Origin: Agriterribacter humi
GTDB lineage: Bacteria > Bacteroidota > Bacteroidia > Chitinophagales > Chitinophagaceae
DNA length: 64,000 nucleotides
Direction of reading: 5' to 3'
NCBI RefSeq assembly: GCF_009192765.1
Contig: NZ_VOHQ01000007.1
Location: 213,288 to 277,287, forward strand
Of the stretch, positions 9,444 through 18,041 are shown piece by piece. Position 1 is the first letter of the stretch; each line of letters begins with the position of its first letter. The position numbers and the translations under genes were made by a program. The notes below the pieces were generated by a model. The model was not told the origin of the DNA. It ran no database searches and worked only from the letters and a program-made list of their open reading frames with translations.

Positions 9444-9471
9444 AAAAAAGGATCATCATTGCTGGTGATCC
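9444..9471 (-). terminator. Hairpin terminator, leftward
   Basis: Arms 9450-9458 and 9463-9471 form a 9-bp stem with one G-T wobble around a 4-nt loop. On the minus strand it is followed by a run of six T (A-run 9444-9449). It lies 6 bp before the left att core, the same relation the hairpin at 19093-19115 has to the right core, so it may once have ended the tRNA-Asp transcript. Confidence 0.6.
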
Positions 9472-9477
9472 TCCTAA

Positions 9478-9490
9478 GCGGACCGGACGG
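9478..9490. repeat. Left attachment core (attL), tRNA-Asp 3'-end copy
   Basis: GCGGACCGGACGG here is identical to 19129-19141, the 3' end of the tRNA-Asp gene plus one flanking base. A 13-bp exact match by chance in 64 kb is unlikely. It marks the distal end of the integrative element. Confidence 0.8.
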
Positions 9491-9618
9491 CGGACTGGCC
9501 TCTTTTTACATCTATCCATTACTTTACATATCCTTACATTAAGAATTAATTTTTAAGTAATTGAGTGAATTATTCACTTACACCGCATTTTATCTTCACA
9601 TGACTTGATAGGCCTGAC

Positions 9619-9640
9619 ATAGAGTAAACGATAGAGTAAA
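9619..9640. repeat. Left arm-type integrase sites
   Basis: ATAGAGTAAA at 9619-9628 and 9631-9640, spaced 12 bp, about 130 bp inside the left core and immediately before the integrase start. The same pair, same spacing and same orientation recurs at 19065-19086. Confidence 0.75.
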
Positions 9641-9651
9641 AACGTCAAGTT

Positions 9652-10417
9652 ATGATATATGCACTCAAACCGATCTGCAAGAAAGACTGGAAAAGAAGAA
9701 ATGGGACCAGCCTGGTCTTTATTCAGTATTGCATGGGTTCAAACCAGCGCACCCTGGTTGATACACAGATCGCCATTCCTCCTGAATACTGGAACAGAAA
9801 ATTATTAAAAGTCTATGACGATCTTCCGCCGGAGTACGGCACCGCTGCTGAGTTGAATGAACGCTTGCAGAAAATGATGCGGCTGGTAGAAGATATTTTG
9901 AGCTTCTGTTTGAAGAACACAAGAGATAATCCAATGTTCTTTTTGAAAAAGAACTTTTCGCCTGATCTCGATATTACTACCCTGGAACAACGCAAGGAGA
10001 AAACAGGAAGCTTGGATGTATATGATCAGTTCGATGCGTATATTGAATCGAAGAAAAGAAGGATTGCACCGGCAACAGTGAACATTTACATGGAAGTTAA
10101 AAGATACCTGCAGGCATTTGAAAAGTTCAGAGGAAGAAAAATAACCTTTAAGTCCTTCGATGTGGACTTCTATCATGAGTTTATTGAGTTCAAAATACAA
10201 ATGGATCACCTCTCATTCCTGCCGGAGATCATTTTGCACTAATGAGTTTTTAGCGGGTACACCTGTTGAGTTGATCATGAAAATTAGCGGCCATAGAAGC
10301 CTGAAAGACTTTTATCGGTATATCAAAGTGACACCCGACCAGGCGGCTTATCAGATAGAGAAAATTTGGAAGGAAAGGGAGCAAGTTTTGGGCGGACTGG
10401 TGGTTGGGTCTGCGTAA
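9652..10417 (+). pseudogene. Tyrosine recombinase/integrase with internal deletion
   Basis: The N-terminal part (residues 1 to about 180) is intact: arm-binding domain (IQYCMGSNQRTLVDTQIAIP, PPEYWN) and SAM-like core-binding domain (YDQFDAYIESKK, FDVDFYHEFIEF). Near 10190-10205 it jumps, out of frame, to the last part of the catalytic domain, YKWITSHSCRRSF, then KISGHRSLKDFYRYI and AAYQIEKIWKERE. The remaining piece keeps the HxxR box (HSCR), the later His and the Tyr nucleophile, but the region with the first catalytic Arg and the Lys is gone, probably 120 or more residues. The protein cannot be an active recombinase. It is the integrase expected for the tRNA-Asp element. Confidence 0.85.
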
Positions 10418-10457
10418 CTGGCTCTATTTCAAAACATAATTTCATGCGATATTAACG

Positions 10458-10489
10458 TTTGCTATAGTGAACATTTAAACCTATATTTG
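10458..10489 (+). promoter_or_regulatory. Bacteroidota-type promoter of hipBA
   Basis: TTTG at 10458-10461, a 20-bp spacer, then TATATTTG at 10482-10489 match the -33/-7 consensus (TTTG, about 19 bp, TAnnTTTG). It is the best promoter in the window and lies just upstream of the ATG at 10508. Confidence 0.75.
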
Positions 10490-10507
10490 TTTATTATAGT
10501 GAACGTT
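10463..10507 (+). promoter_or_regulatory. Direct-repeat operator candidate of hipBA
   Basis: TATAGTGAACATT at 10463-10475 and TATAGTGAACGTT at 10495-10507 match in 12 of 13 positions and are 32 bp apart (three helical turns). One lies in the promoter spacer and one between the -7 element and the start codon. This is where a HipB dimer would repress its own operon. Confidence 0.6.
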
Positions 10508-10822
10508 ATGGAAAACAGAACAATAACCCTTACCCCTAAATTAGAGAAGATTCTAACTGAATTAGGAGGAAATATAAAGCTGGCCCGGTTACGAAGAAAA
10601 TTAACCACCGAACAAGTTTGCGAACGGGCTAATATTAGCCGAACCACTTTATGGCAAATAGAGAAAGGAATGCACAATGTCACGATCGGTGCCTATACAC
10701 AAGTCTTATTTATCCTTGGCCTTGAAAAAGACTTGCTGCGGGTGGCGACCGATGATGAACTCGGCCGGAGATTACAGGATGCCGATCTGGAAACTAAAAA
10801 AAGAGGACCCCGAAAAAAATAA
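10508..10822 (+). CDS. hipB: HipB-like XRE antitoxin
   Basis: A 104-aa helix-turn-helix protein: KLARLRRKLTTEQVCERANI, SRTTLWQIEKG is a standard XRE HTH (about residues 25-55), with a basic tail (KKRGPRKK). It ends 6 bp before hipA, the usual antitoxin-first order. HipB binds operators and neutralises HipA kinase. I chose the ATG at 10508 because it follows the promoter and operator repeats; the upstream TTG at 10487 would lie inside the -7 element. Confidence 0.88.
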   Translation: MENRTITLTPKLEKILTELGGNIKLARLRRKLTTEQVCERANISRTTLWQIEKGMHNVTIGAYTQVLFILGLEKDLLRVATDDELGRRLQDADLETKKRGPRKK

Positions 10823-10828
10823 ATCGCC

Positions 10829-12073
10829 ATGGACATTTTAGTTTACGCCGACTGGATAGAATTAGAAGGGCCCGCCTTAATGGGAACGCTCTCGGTTGCC
10901 CATACCAAGGGACGGGAGATTTTCTCATACGCTTATGACAAGGCATGGTTGGTTAGAGGGCTTGCTCAAAACTTAGATCCCGATCTGCAACTTTTCGCAG
11001 GCACTCAATACCTTTCACCCGGAAAAAAGAATTTTGGAATTTTTCTCGACTCATCACCTGATAGATGGGGACGTGTTTTAATGGTAAGAAGAGAAGCCAT
11101 TAGTGCAAGAATGGAATCCAGAAAGGCAAAGACACTTTTTGAAGAAGATTACCTCCTTGGAGTATTTGATGCACACCGGATGGGCGCTCTCAGATTTAAA
11201 AAAGATGCAAATGGCCCATTCTTACATGATAACGCAAGCCTTGCATCGCCTCCCTGGACATCATTACGGGAACTTGAATTTGCAAGTTTGCAATTGGAAA
11301 AAGATGTATTGACGGACGAGGAATCATTGAAATGGCTCAATATGTTAATGGCCCCGGGTGCATCGCTTGGCGGGGCACGGCCAAAAGCAAGTGTAGTTGA
11401 TACAAAAGATAATTTATGGATAGCAAAATTTCCCAGTGGAAACGACCATGTTGATATAGGTGGTTGGGAAATGGTTGTTAATGTACTTGCTAAAGAAGCT
11501 GGTCTGAACATTGCTGATAGCCAGGTAAAGAAATTTAATAGTAAACATCACACTTTTCTTTCAAAAAGATTTGACAGAGTCAAGGGTAACGGCCGTATTC
11601 ACTTCGCCTCTGCCATGACATTGCTTGGCTATTCGGACGGAGCCGAAGGTGTTTCCTATCTTAACCTGGCTGAATTCATCATGCAAAATGGCGCAAACGT
11701 CAAAGACGATCTGGAAGAATTATGGCGACGAATCGTTTTTAATATTTCTGTAAAAAATACAGATGACCATCTTCGTAACCATGGATTTTTGCTCACTTCC
11801 CAGGGATGGATACTTTCTCCGGCTTTTGATGTTAATCCTGTTTACCACGGAAGAGGTTTGACACTAAATATTTCTGAGACGGATAATTCTTTGGACTTTG
11901 ACCTGGCAAGTTCAGTGGCAAAATATTTCAGGGTGCCAGGAAATAAAGCAACTACAATCATTTCTAAAGTACAGCAAGCTGCAAGCAAATGGCAAAAGGT
12001 TGCAAAAGCCTATAAGATTCCTGCCAGTGAACAGGATTTGATGGCTCAGGCTTTTGAAAAGTCCGCTCCTTAA
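10829..12073 (+). CDS. hipA: HipA-type Ser/Thr kinase toxin
   Basis: A 414-aa full-length HipA. N-terminal domain: FGIFLDSSPDRWGRVLM (near residue 70-85); the conserved ASLGGARPKA loop lies at residues 178-187; kinase motifs include the Lys near residue 200 (LWIAKFPS), the catalytic loop NTDDHLRN (Asp312) and the metal-binding SPAFDVNP (Asp334). Known HipA enzymes phosphorylate aminoacyl-tRNA synthetases and cause growth arrest or persistence. All catalytic residues are present, so the toxin is probably active and is kept in check by the adjacent hipB. As cargo of an immobilised island it may stabilise the element. Confidence 0.92.
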   Translation: MDILVYADWIELEGPALMGTLSVAHTKGREIFSYAYDKAWLVRGLAQNLDPDLQLFAGTQYLSPGKKNFGIFLDSSPDRWGRVLMVRREAISARMESRKAKTLFEEDYLLGVFDAHRMGALRFKKDANGPFLHDNASLASPPWTSLRELEFASLQLEKDVLTDEESLKWLNMLMAPGASLGGARPKASVVDTKDNLWIAKFPSGNDHVDIGGWEMVVNVLAKEAGLNIADSQVKKFNSKHHTFLSKRFDRVKGNGRIHFASAMTLLGYSDGAEGVSYLNLAEFIMQNGANVKDDLEELWRRIVFNISVKNTDDHLRNHGFLLTSQGWILSPAFDVNPVYHGRGLTLNISETDNSLDFDLASSVAKYFRVPGNKATTIISKVQQAASKWQKVAKAYKIPASEQDLMAQAFEKSAP

Positions 12074-12084
12074 AAACATCCGTT

Positions 12085-12843
12085 ATGACATTACAATATT
12101 GTTCCGATCTGCATTTGGAATTCAGAGAAAATAAACAATTTCTAAATCAGCATCCTCTTCAATCTAAAGGTGAAATTTTAATATTGGCCGGTGATATTGT
12201 CCCATTTATTGAGATGGATAAGCACAAAGAGTTCTTTAATTACATTTCAGACAATTTTAAATTGACTTATTGGCTCCCTGGTAATCATGAGTATTATTAT
12301 TCCGACGCGTCCGAACGATCAGGAACAATCAATGAAAAAATAAGGGATAATATATTTTTAGTGAATAATATCTCATTTCAACACAATGATGTAAGGCTTA
12401 TTTTTTCTACATTATGGTCAAAGATCAGCCCTGTAAACGAATGGCAGATCGAGCGCAGCATAAACGATTTTCAGGTTATCAAATTCAATGGACATTTTTT
12501 TTCTGTCTCCAACTTTAATCAATTACATTCAGATAGTCTGAATTTTATAGACAAGGAATTAAGCCAGAATAATGCTGGTAAAACAGTAGTCGTTTCTCAC
12601 CACGTACCTACTTTTTTGAATTTTCCTTCTCAGTATAAAGGAAGTATTTTAAACGAGGCCTTCGTTGTTGAGTTATTTCCTCTAATTGAATCTTCGAATA
12701 TTAATTATTGGATTTATGGACACCATCACAGTAATACCCCGGAGTTCAGCATTGGGAACACTGTCTTACTTACTAATCAAATGGGATATATTAGAAACGA
12801 GGAAAATCAGGATTTCAGGTTAGACAAGATAGTAACCTTGTAA
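12085..12843 (+). CDS. Calcineurin-like metallophosphoesterase
   Basis: A 252-aa metallophosphoesterase with all core motifs: SDLHLEF (Asp8, His10), AGDIV (Asp37), PGNHEYY (Asn67, His68), VVSHHVP and YGHHHS. It would hydrolyse a phosphoester with two metal ions in the cytoplasm; there is no signal peptide. It starts 11 bp after hipA and is probably in the same transcript. Such small phosphoesterases occur on islands next to restriction or conflict genes, but its substrate is unknown. Confidence 0.88.
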   Translation: MTLQYCSDLHLEFRENKQFLNQHPLQSKGEILILAGDIVPFIEMDKHKEFFNYISDNFKLTYWLPGNHEYYYSDASERSGTINEKIRDNIFLVNNISFQHNDVRLIFSTLWSKISPVNEWQIERSINDFQVIKFNGHFFSVSNFNQLHSDSLNFIDKELSQNNAGKTVVVSHHVPTFLNFPSQYKGSILNEAFVVELFPLIESSNINYWIYGHHHSNTPEFSIGNTVLLTNQMGYIRNEENQDFRLDKIVTL

Positions 12844-12853
12844 ACAAAGATGA

Positions 12854-13951
12854 CTACCTTTTAAAAGATAGATTCCCCCTGTCAACATCTTTCAATAAAT
12901 CATCTTCGCCTTCAATCATAGGATCATACCAATCTGCTTTCTTATGAGACCACTCCAGCCAACTTTTTATTTTTTCGGGGGCATCGTTTTGTCCTATTGT
13001 CTTTTCTACTGCAGCAAGATAATTACGAAGATTATTCACCTTCTACCACCGCTCAGCTTTTACCATCAAATCTTTGAATTCGCTTAGTTCATTTTCTTTT
13101 AGTTGCTGTGCATCTATCACAGCCTGGCGTTTCCTTTCTATTTCCTCGAAATATTTTCGATTCTTCTCCTGTTCAGCCGTCAATTCGGCGCTGGCTATTT
13201 CCAATTTAGAAACAATCTCGGGTAAATAATTTTCCAACGGTTGTTTTCCATCTTTCCATTCCTTACTGGAGTAGCCGTCATACTTAAAATATAAAATATT
13301 AACCGGGTGATATTCGGAACTATCGTAGTGCTTTCCCGGGACAATAACTCTCTTTGTTTTTCCCCGAAAGAAAATCCTGAATTCCTGCTCCTTTATAATG
13401 GCGTAAGTGAAGCCATTTTTTAAGATAGTCTCATGCTTTCTTGCCCTGAGTGCTTTTATCAAAGTATCCATAAACAGCAAAGCCCGGTTTATATTTTTTG
13501 GAGTGACCTTTATATCCAGCCCATCTCTTGAACTGGAAACCATCCCCTGGTAAATGAAAGTGTCTTTATTGGTTAAGTATTGCCTGGCTTCAATAATCAA
13601 TCTATCTGGATGACTAAGCCTATCTGGAACAGTAAAGGATAGTACAGGATCACTCTTTATTTGTTTCGTTAAAACAGATAATGACTCAGTATTTTTTTTC
13701 TCATCAGCCGTTCGTAATGATAAAGTGAAGGTTACTACTCCTTCAAACGATTCAGGAAACGGAATAATACGGACTTTTTTTCCGAATTGCTGCTTCATCC
13801 AATGGCCTGCTTTCGGTAATGGAATGTTCATCCGCTTGCATATCTTGCGTAAGCCGTTATCAGAAATTTTATACCTTTTTGATAAAGATAACATTGGTTC
13901 AGACCATACCAGATCATAGAGGTCTTTTCGGGTGACTGTTATTTCGCTCAT
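12854..13951 (-). pseudogene. HTH-like LYDLVW protein of mobile islands, split by an in-frame amber stop
   Basis: The first 302 residues run from the ATG at 13951 to TAG at 13043-13045; the same frame then continues for another 62 codons (KVNNLRNYLAAVEKTIG, KIKSWLEWSHKKADWYDP) to a stop at 12854. The N-terminus (VTRKDLYDLVWSEPM, KRYKISDNGLRKICKRMNIPLPKAGHW) is the HTH-like start of a widespread family of unknown function found on islands; its C-terminus normally carries the xxYxxAVE and WLEWA-type segment seen here after the stop. ERW-stop-KV suggests CAG to TAG. A coiled-coil stretch (residues 255-295) precedes the stop. It lies 50 bp downstream of the primase-helicase on the same strand, so the two probably form an operon. 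Confidence 0.7.
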
Positions 13952-14001
13952 TTTTATTTCTTAGAGATTTTGACTAATATGCAAGCTAACGGGAATACCC
14001 C

Positions 14002-17000
14002 CTATATCAATTTTTCCTCCAGCATCCCCTTCCAGGCAACAAACCCCTTCTTCGAATCCGCATAATCGTGAACGACTCTGCTAAAATTATTACTCTCTTT
14101 CTCCAAAAAAGCTTGCCTGCCATTTTGCTTTATATCCCTAAGTATTGATTCAATCTCTCCAAGAGTAATTCGTAAAGACTCCCTTGTTCTATCCGTATGC
14201 CAAATATAGGTGGCCTCTTCGCTATCCAATGTTTCCCATATAATATGATATTTCTTTTCACCTGCTAATAAGAATAAAAAAGAAAATGGTTGTAAGACAA
14301 ATCTCAATTTCAAAACTGAAGCTTCATGCTTAGAAGAAAGATATTTTAGCTGCAAATAATGCTTTGAGTTCTTAATGTTTAGAATGTCATCAAATAGGGC
14401 AGCTTCGGATGAAAATAATTTCTTCCCTTCGTCATATGGACTCAACAAATCCTCCATCGTATGGATAGATTGATCATCCGCGGCCCGGCCTCTGCCTTTA
14501 AAAATCTCACGTTTTACAAACTCAAACCGAACACTATCAATCATGTGACCATTTATGCTATCAATGTCTTCTGATTTGGCTGTTGATGATAATATGTGGC
14601 TGGCGGTGTATTTTACGGTAATATTTGCGAAGATTAATTTCTTTTTCAATGCCTTTATGAAATAGTCACGGATGGCTGCAAACTCTGGTCTTATATCTGG
14701 GTTAGCGATTTCGAATATAATTTCCTGGTTAAGTTCATCAATGAAGATGGGAAATGAAACACTTCCAAATAAGAAATTAATTTTTCCAAAAGGCACTTTC
14801 ATTGTTTTCAAAACAACATACTCGGTAGGAGCCAGCTCTTTTTTATCATCTTCTATTCTTTTAGTGTCAATAATAGGCTGATGTTTTAGTATAACGGATC
14901 TTAGGAAACTACTTGTGTCCAGGCTTCTGAATTTTATTCTTTCAATTCCATAAAAATAAAATGAACCCTGTCTGCCATCTGTAACCTTGCTAATTGGAAA
15001 ATTATAGTCAGTAATTTCTGTAACTAACTCCCCTTCCTCTTCATTATAACTATTGACACGTAATTTCCAGACCACTCCATCTTTAAATTGCTCAACAGGT
15101 AATGGCAAATCAAGACATTCAACGGGGAGTAAATTATCAGTGGTATTGATGTAAAAACCAGCCCCCTGAAAGACCAGCAATATTTCATCCAGGTTTGTTA
15201 GTTGTCCTGACTTCATCAATTTCCGATAATACTTATTGCGCTGCCTGAACAGGTTGTTAAGGTATTCAATCCTGCAATCCCTGTAATCATATATAACCGG
15301 GGCAACCGGACTTCTCTGAACCCGACCGATATATTGAATCAGTTTACCTTCAAAAGAAAAGGGATAAGCCAAAACCAGGCAATCTAAAACACCGATATCC
15401 GTCCCTTCTCCAATAAATTGACCGGTGGCGATCAGTACCTGGAAATCGCTGCTGTCAATTAGTTGCAGTTTCGCTTTCTTAGATTGCTCGCTATCTTCTC
15501 CGGTCAATGCAATTGTTTCACAAGTACCTTTCAGATATTGTTGTAGTATATCAACATGGGCTTTCCGCTCGGTTAATACAAGTATCTTTCTGCCAGCCCT
15601 TACTTCCCTTTTAATATCTTCTACGATCATTTCATTTCTTGCCGTATCATGAATAAGGATATTTAAAAGTGTTTCAGTTTTATCCGTTGAGGCATCAAAC
15701 GGCGTAAATAATTCTGTGTTTTGAATGACTACCGATAATTGTCTATTCTGGTTTGCAGTTATAGGGATGACCACTTCATGAATTATATCGCCAATGTGAA
15801 TAAATATCAGCTTTTCATCTTCGTTTTTTCTAATAGGAGTTGCTGTAAACCCATAGAGGTAATAAGAATGGAAGTGCCGTATTACTTCCCGGAATGTTTT
15901 GGCGGGCATATGATGACATTCATCTACTATAATTGTTCCAAAGGCATGATGTAATTTGTCTTTGTCTGGCAGCTCCGGATTTTGCAGGCTTTGTATTATC
16001 GCTACGGTAATTTCTTGCCCAATTTCATAGCTACTACCATTAATTTTTCCTATTTGGAATTTTGGAATACCCAGAAAAGACTGAATCCTATCCACCCACT
16101 GATCAAACAATTGCTTTCGATGAACGATGATTAAAGCAGGTTGCTGCTTTCTTGCTACAATTTCTAAACCCATTACCGTTTTTCCTGCCCCCGGAGGCGC
16201 AACGATAACGCCAAAGTCTTTTTTATTAGTGATTTCAACCGCCTCTTGTTGATAGTCATGCAATGAAATGGAAGATGTAAATTTAACCGGTTCAAGTTTT
16301 ACTCTTTTATCCTCAAATTTATAGGCTATTTTTTGTTCATTGCAATATCGGAGCAACCTGCCAATAATACCTCTTGGCATAATAATGGTATTCTCTTTTT
16401 CCTCTACTGTTTCAAAATACATTTGCGTACCATAAGTACTTCGTCCCGATCTCTTTTTAATAAGATAATCTACATTCATAAAATTCAGATTATCCTTTAG
16501 GTATTTTGACAATAAGGAATCTAAGCCAAAGCGTGGCAATACGACCTGATTACTGAGAATGACTGTGAACTCGCCATTCAAAGAATTCGTAGCAACTGCT
16601 CCAATAGCAGAACTGGTAAGTTTATTATCAATAATGTCCTCATACAATTCATCCAGCGTTTTCATTTTTACCTTTTGGACGGTTTCTAAGAACGCCCATT
16701 GGTCAGGAAATTGGTTTAAATTTTCTGGATGAATAAAACAGGCATTACCATTCTCCATAGCCTTCTTCTGTAAAGGCAAAGCAATAAGGTTGCCCAAGCC
16801 TTTACCCGAATGCCCATCCTGATTGGGAAATAGCCTGTCAAAATTTGAATTCTTTTCCACTTCAGATATGATGCCCGAAGATTTGAGGAGTTGAATAAAT
16901 AGCTGCCTGCTTTTAAATGCCGGATAGGGTTCTCCAAAAAACATCCAGACATGGCCACCTGTACCAGATCTCGAACGTTCAAGGTAAACAGGTAGATTAT

Positions 17001-17358
17001 ACTTTTCACATTCCAGCATGAATGTCCGGCACTCGTCTATCCAGCTTTTGGTTTTGGCGGTGGACTGGTCGAAATCTGCCGCTATAAACCAGGATGTGTT
17101 ATCCTGTAATAAAGGATAGACCCCTACGATTTCTTTTCCGGATAGATGGTTCCGCATTCTTTGATCCGTCAGCGGCGCATACTCTTTATTTTTAAAATCC
17201 TTTAACGTGCCACCTTTTGTCTTGTGCATTTTAAATTGATCCCAGTCCAGGATATAGGCAGGCATATAACCGCTTTTGCCATCCCGTTCCCAGCGAATCG
17301 CAAAGGCATCCTCGCGGCCTTTAAAGAGTGATTTGAATATTTTCAGGTTCTGCACCAT
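14002..17358 (-). CDS. AEP primase-superfamily II helicase (TOTE conflict-system type)
   Basis: A protein of 1118 aa. Residues 1-210 form an archaeo-eukaryotic-type primase domain: catalytic DxD in FIAADFDQ (Asp95, Asp97), SGTGGHVWMF (His136) and LIALPLQ (191-197). Residues about 365-700 form a DEAD/DEAH helicase: Walker A PPGAGKT (388-394), DECHH (479-483), TATP (505-508), a GEGTDI motif (about 651-656) and QYIGRVQRS (685-693). The last 400 residues are not recognised. NCBI names this primase domain after TOTE conflict systems, proposed to act in defence or inter-element conflict. It is intact and the largest cargo gene. Promoter candidate at 17375-17382; partner gene 50 bp downstream. Confidence 0.88.
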   Translation of the reverse strand: MVQNLKIFKSLFKGREDAFAIRWERDGKSGYMPAYILDWDQFKMHKTKGGTLKDFKNKEYAPLTDQRMRNHLSGKEIVGVYPLLQDNTSWFIAADFDQSTAKTKSWIDECRTFMLECEKYNLPVYLERSRSGTGGHVWMFFGEPYPAFKSRQLFIQLLKSSGIISEVEKNSNFDRLFPNQDGHSGKGLGNLIALPLQKKAMENGNACFIHPENLNQFPDQWAFLETVQKVKMKTLDELYEDIIDNKLTSSAIGAVATNSLNGEFTVILSNQVVLPRFGLDSLLSKYLKDNLNFMNVDYLIKKRSGRSTYGTQMYFETVEEKENTIIMPRGIIGRLLRYCNEQKIAYKFEDKRVKLEPVKFTSSISLHDYQQEAVEITNKKDFGVIVAPPGAGKTVMGLEIVARKQQPALIIVHRKQLFDQWVDRIQSFLGIPKFQIGKINGSSYEIGQEITVAIIQSLQNPELPDKDKLHHAFGTIIVDECHHMPAKTFREVIRHFHSYYLYGFTATPIRKNEDEKLIFIHIGDIIHEVVIPITANQNRQLSVVIQNTELFTPFDASTDKTETLLNILIHDTARNEMIVEDIKREVRAGRKILVLTERKAHVDILQQYLKGTCETIALTGEDSEQSKKAKLQLIDSSDFQVLIATGQFIGEGTDIGVLDCLVLAYPFSFEGKLIQYIGRVQRSPVAPVIYDYRDCRIEYLNNLFRQRNKYYRKLMKSGQLTNLDEILLVFQGAGFYINTTDNLLPVECLDLPLPVEQFKDGVVWKLRVNSYNEEEGELVTEITDYNFPISKVTDGRQGSFYFYGIERIKFRSLDTSSFLRSVILKHQPIIDTKRIEDDKKELAPTEYVVLKTMKVPFGKINFLFGSVSFPIFIDELNQEIIFEIANPDIRPEFAAIRDYFIKALKKKLIFANITVKYTASHILSSTAKSEDIDSINGHMIDSVRFEFVKREIFKGRGRAADDQSIHTMEDLLSPYDEGKKLFSSEAALFDDILNIKNSKHYLQLKYLSSKHEASVLKLRFVLQPFSFLFLLAGEKKYHIIWETLDSEEATYIWHTDRTRESLRITLGEIESILRDIKQNGRQAFLEKESNNFSRVVHDYADSKKGFVAWKGMLEEKLI

Positions 17359-17374
17359 CGTCTTTACTTAAAGG

Positions 17375-17382
17375 CAAAACTA
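17375..17382 (-). promoter_or_regulatory. TAnnTTTG promoter element of the primase-helicase
   Basis: TAGTTTTG on the minus strand, 16 bp before the start codon at 17358. No clear -33 TTTG. Confidence 0.4.
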
Positions 17383-17383
17383 A

Positions 17384-17572
17384 GAAAAGGGCAGCTTGGC
17401 AGTATGGCATAAATCTTATGCGTTTAAAGTAAAGGTTGAATCAAAATTGAATGGATTTAAAGGACGCTGGCAGGGATCACTGGCCAGCCAGATTAAGGAC
17501 TTACCGGAGTTTGATTTGGTGGTGAGAGAGTTAAATAAACATTTCGGAAAATATAGAACATCGTCATACTAA
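17384..17572 (+). pseudogene. Unrecognised gene fragment (about 62 codons, no start)
   Basis: After a stop at 17381-17383 the frame reads a protein-like sequence (VWHKSYAFKVKVESKLNGFK, GRWQGSLASQIKDL, REL, KHFGKYRTSSY) to a stop at 17570-17572. Composition is gene-like but there is no ATG. It may be the 3' end of a gene whose front was lost. I do not recognise it. Confidence 0.35.
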
Positions 17573-17693
17573 AGAAGTTTCCCTTGTTAAATGTACCTTG
17601 TCGAGGCACGGTCGTTGCTAAAAGCGTTTTTTACTTACCCTGCTCCAGTCTACACTAAAATTACGAGCATCTTAATTGGCTCAGAGCCCGCCG

Positions 17694-17945
17694 TTAGTTG
17701 TTTATCCAGTCTGTTGTGGTGTATTCACAACCATATAAGTAGTTTGAACAACCATAAAATTTATATGTATTTCCGTTTCTAGCAGTTCCTGATTTTCTTA
17801 ATACAATGTCAGCAGTTTTACAAGTTGGACATTTTTTATTCGGAGATTGCTCACTTTCAATTTCTAACTCAGCAATGAATTTTGATTTAAAGGAACTGTC
17901 TGCTATACAAGCCTCTATAGTTTCCTGATGATCTTTGTTTTATGA
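17694..17945 (-). pseudogene. Topoisomerase-type zinc-ribbon protein, C-terminal remnant
   Basis: On the minus strand the frame reads DHQETIEACIADSSFKSKF, then KKCPTCKTADIVLRKSG, YKFYGCSNYLYGCEYTTTDW and stops at 17694-17696. The CPTC and GCSNY/YGC cysteine pairs form a topoisomerase-like zinc ribbon, as found at the ends of several helicases, nucleases and topoisomerases. A stop lies directly upstream; another frame (CSDEHAIKNAALLLIKQ) may carry the preceding part, implying a frameshift near 17945. The rest of the gene is absent. Confidence 0.55.
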
Positions 17946-18041
17946 GTAACAGTGCGGCATTTTTTATCGCATGTTCGTCTGAACATATGGTAGCTTTTCA
18001 ATAAATTATTGTTCTATGTTTCGAAAGAAGTCGAATTAGAT

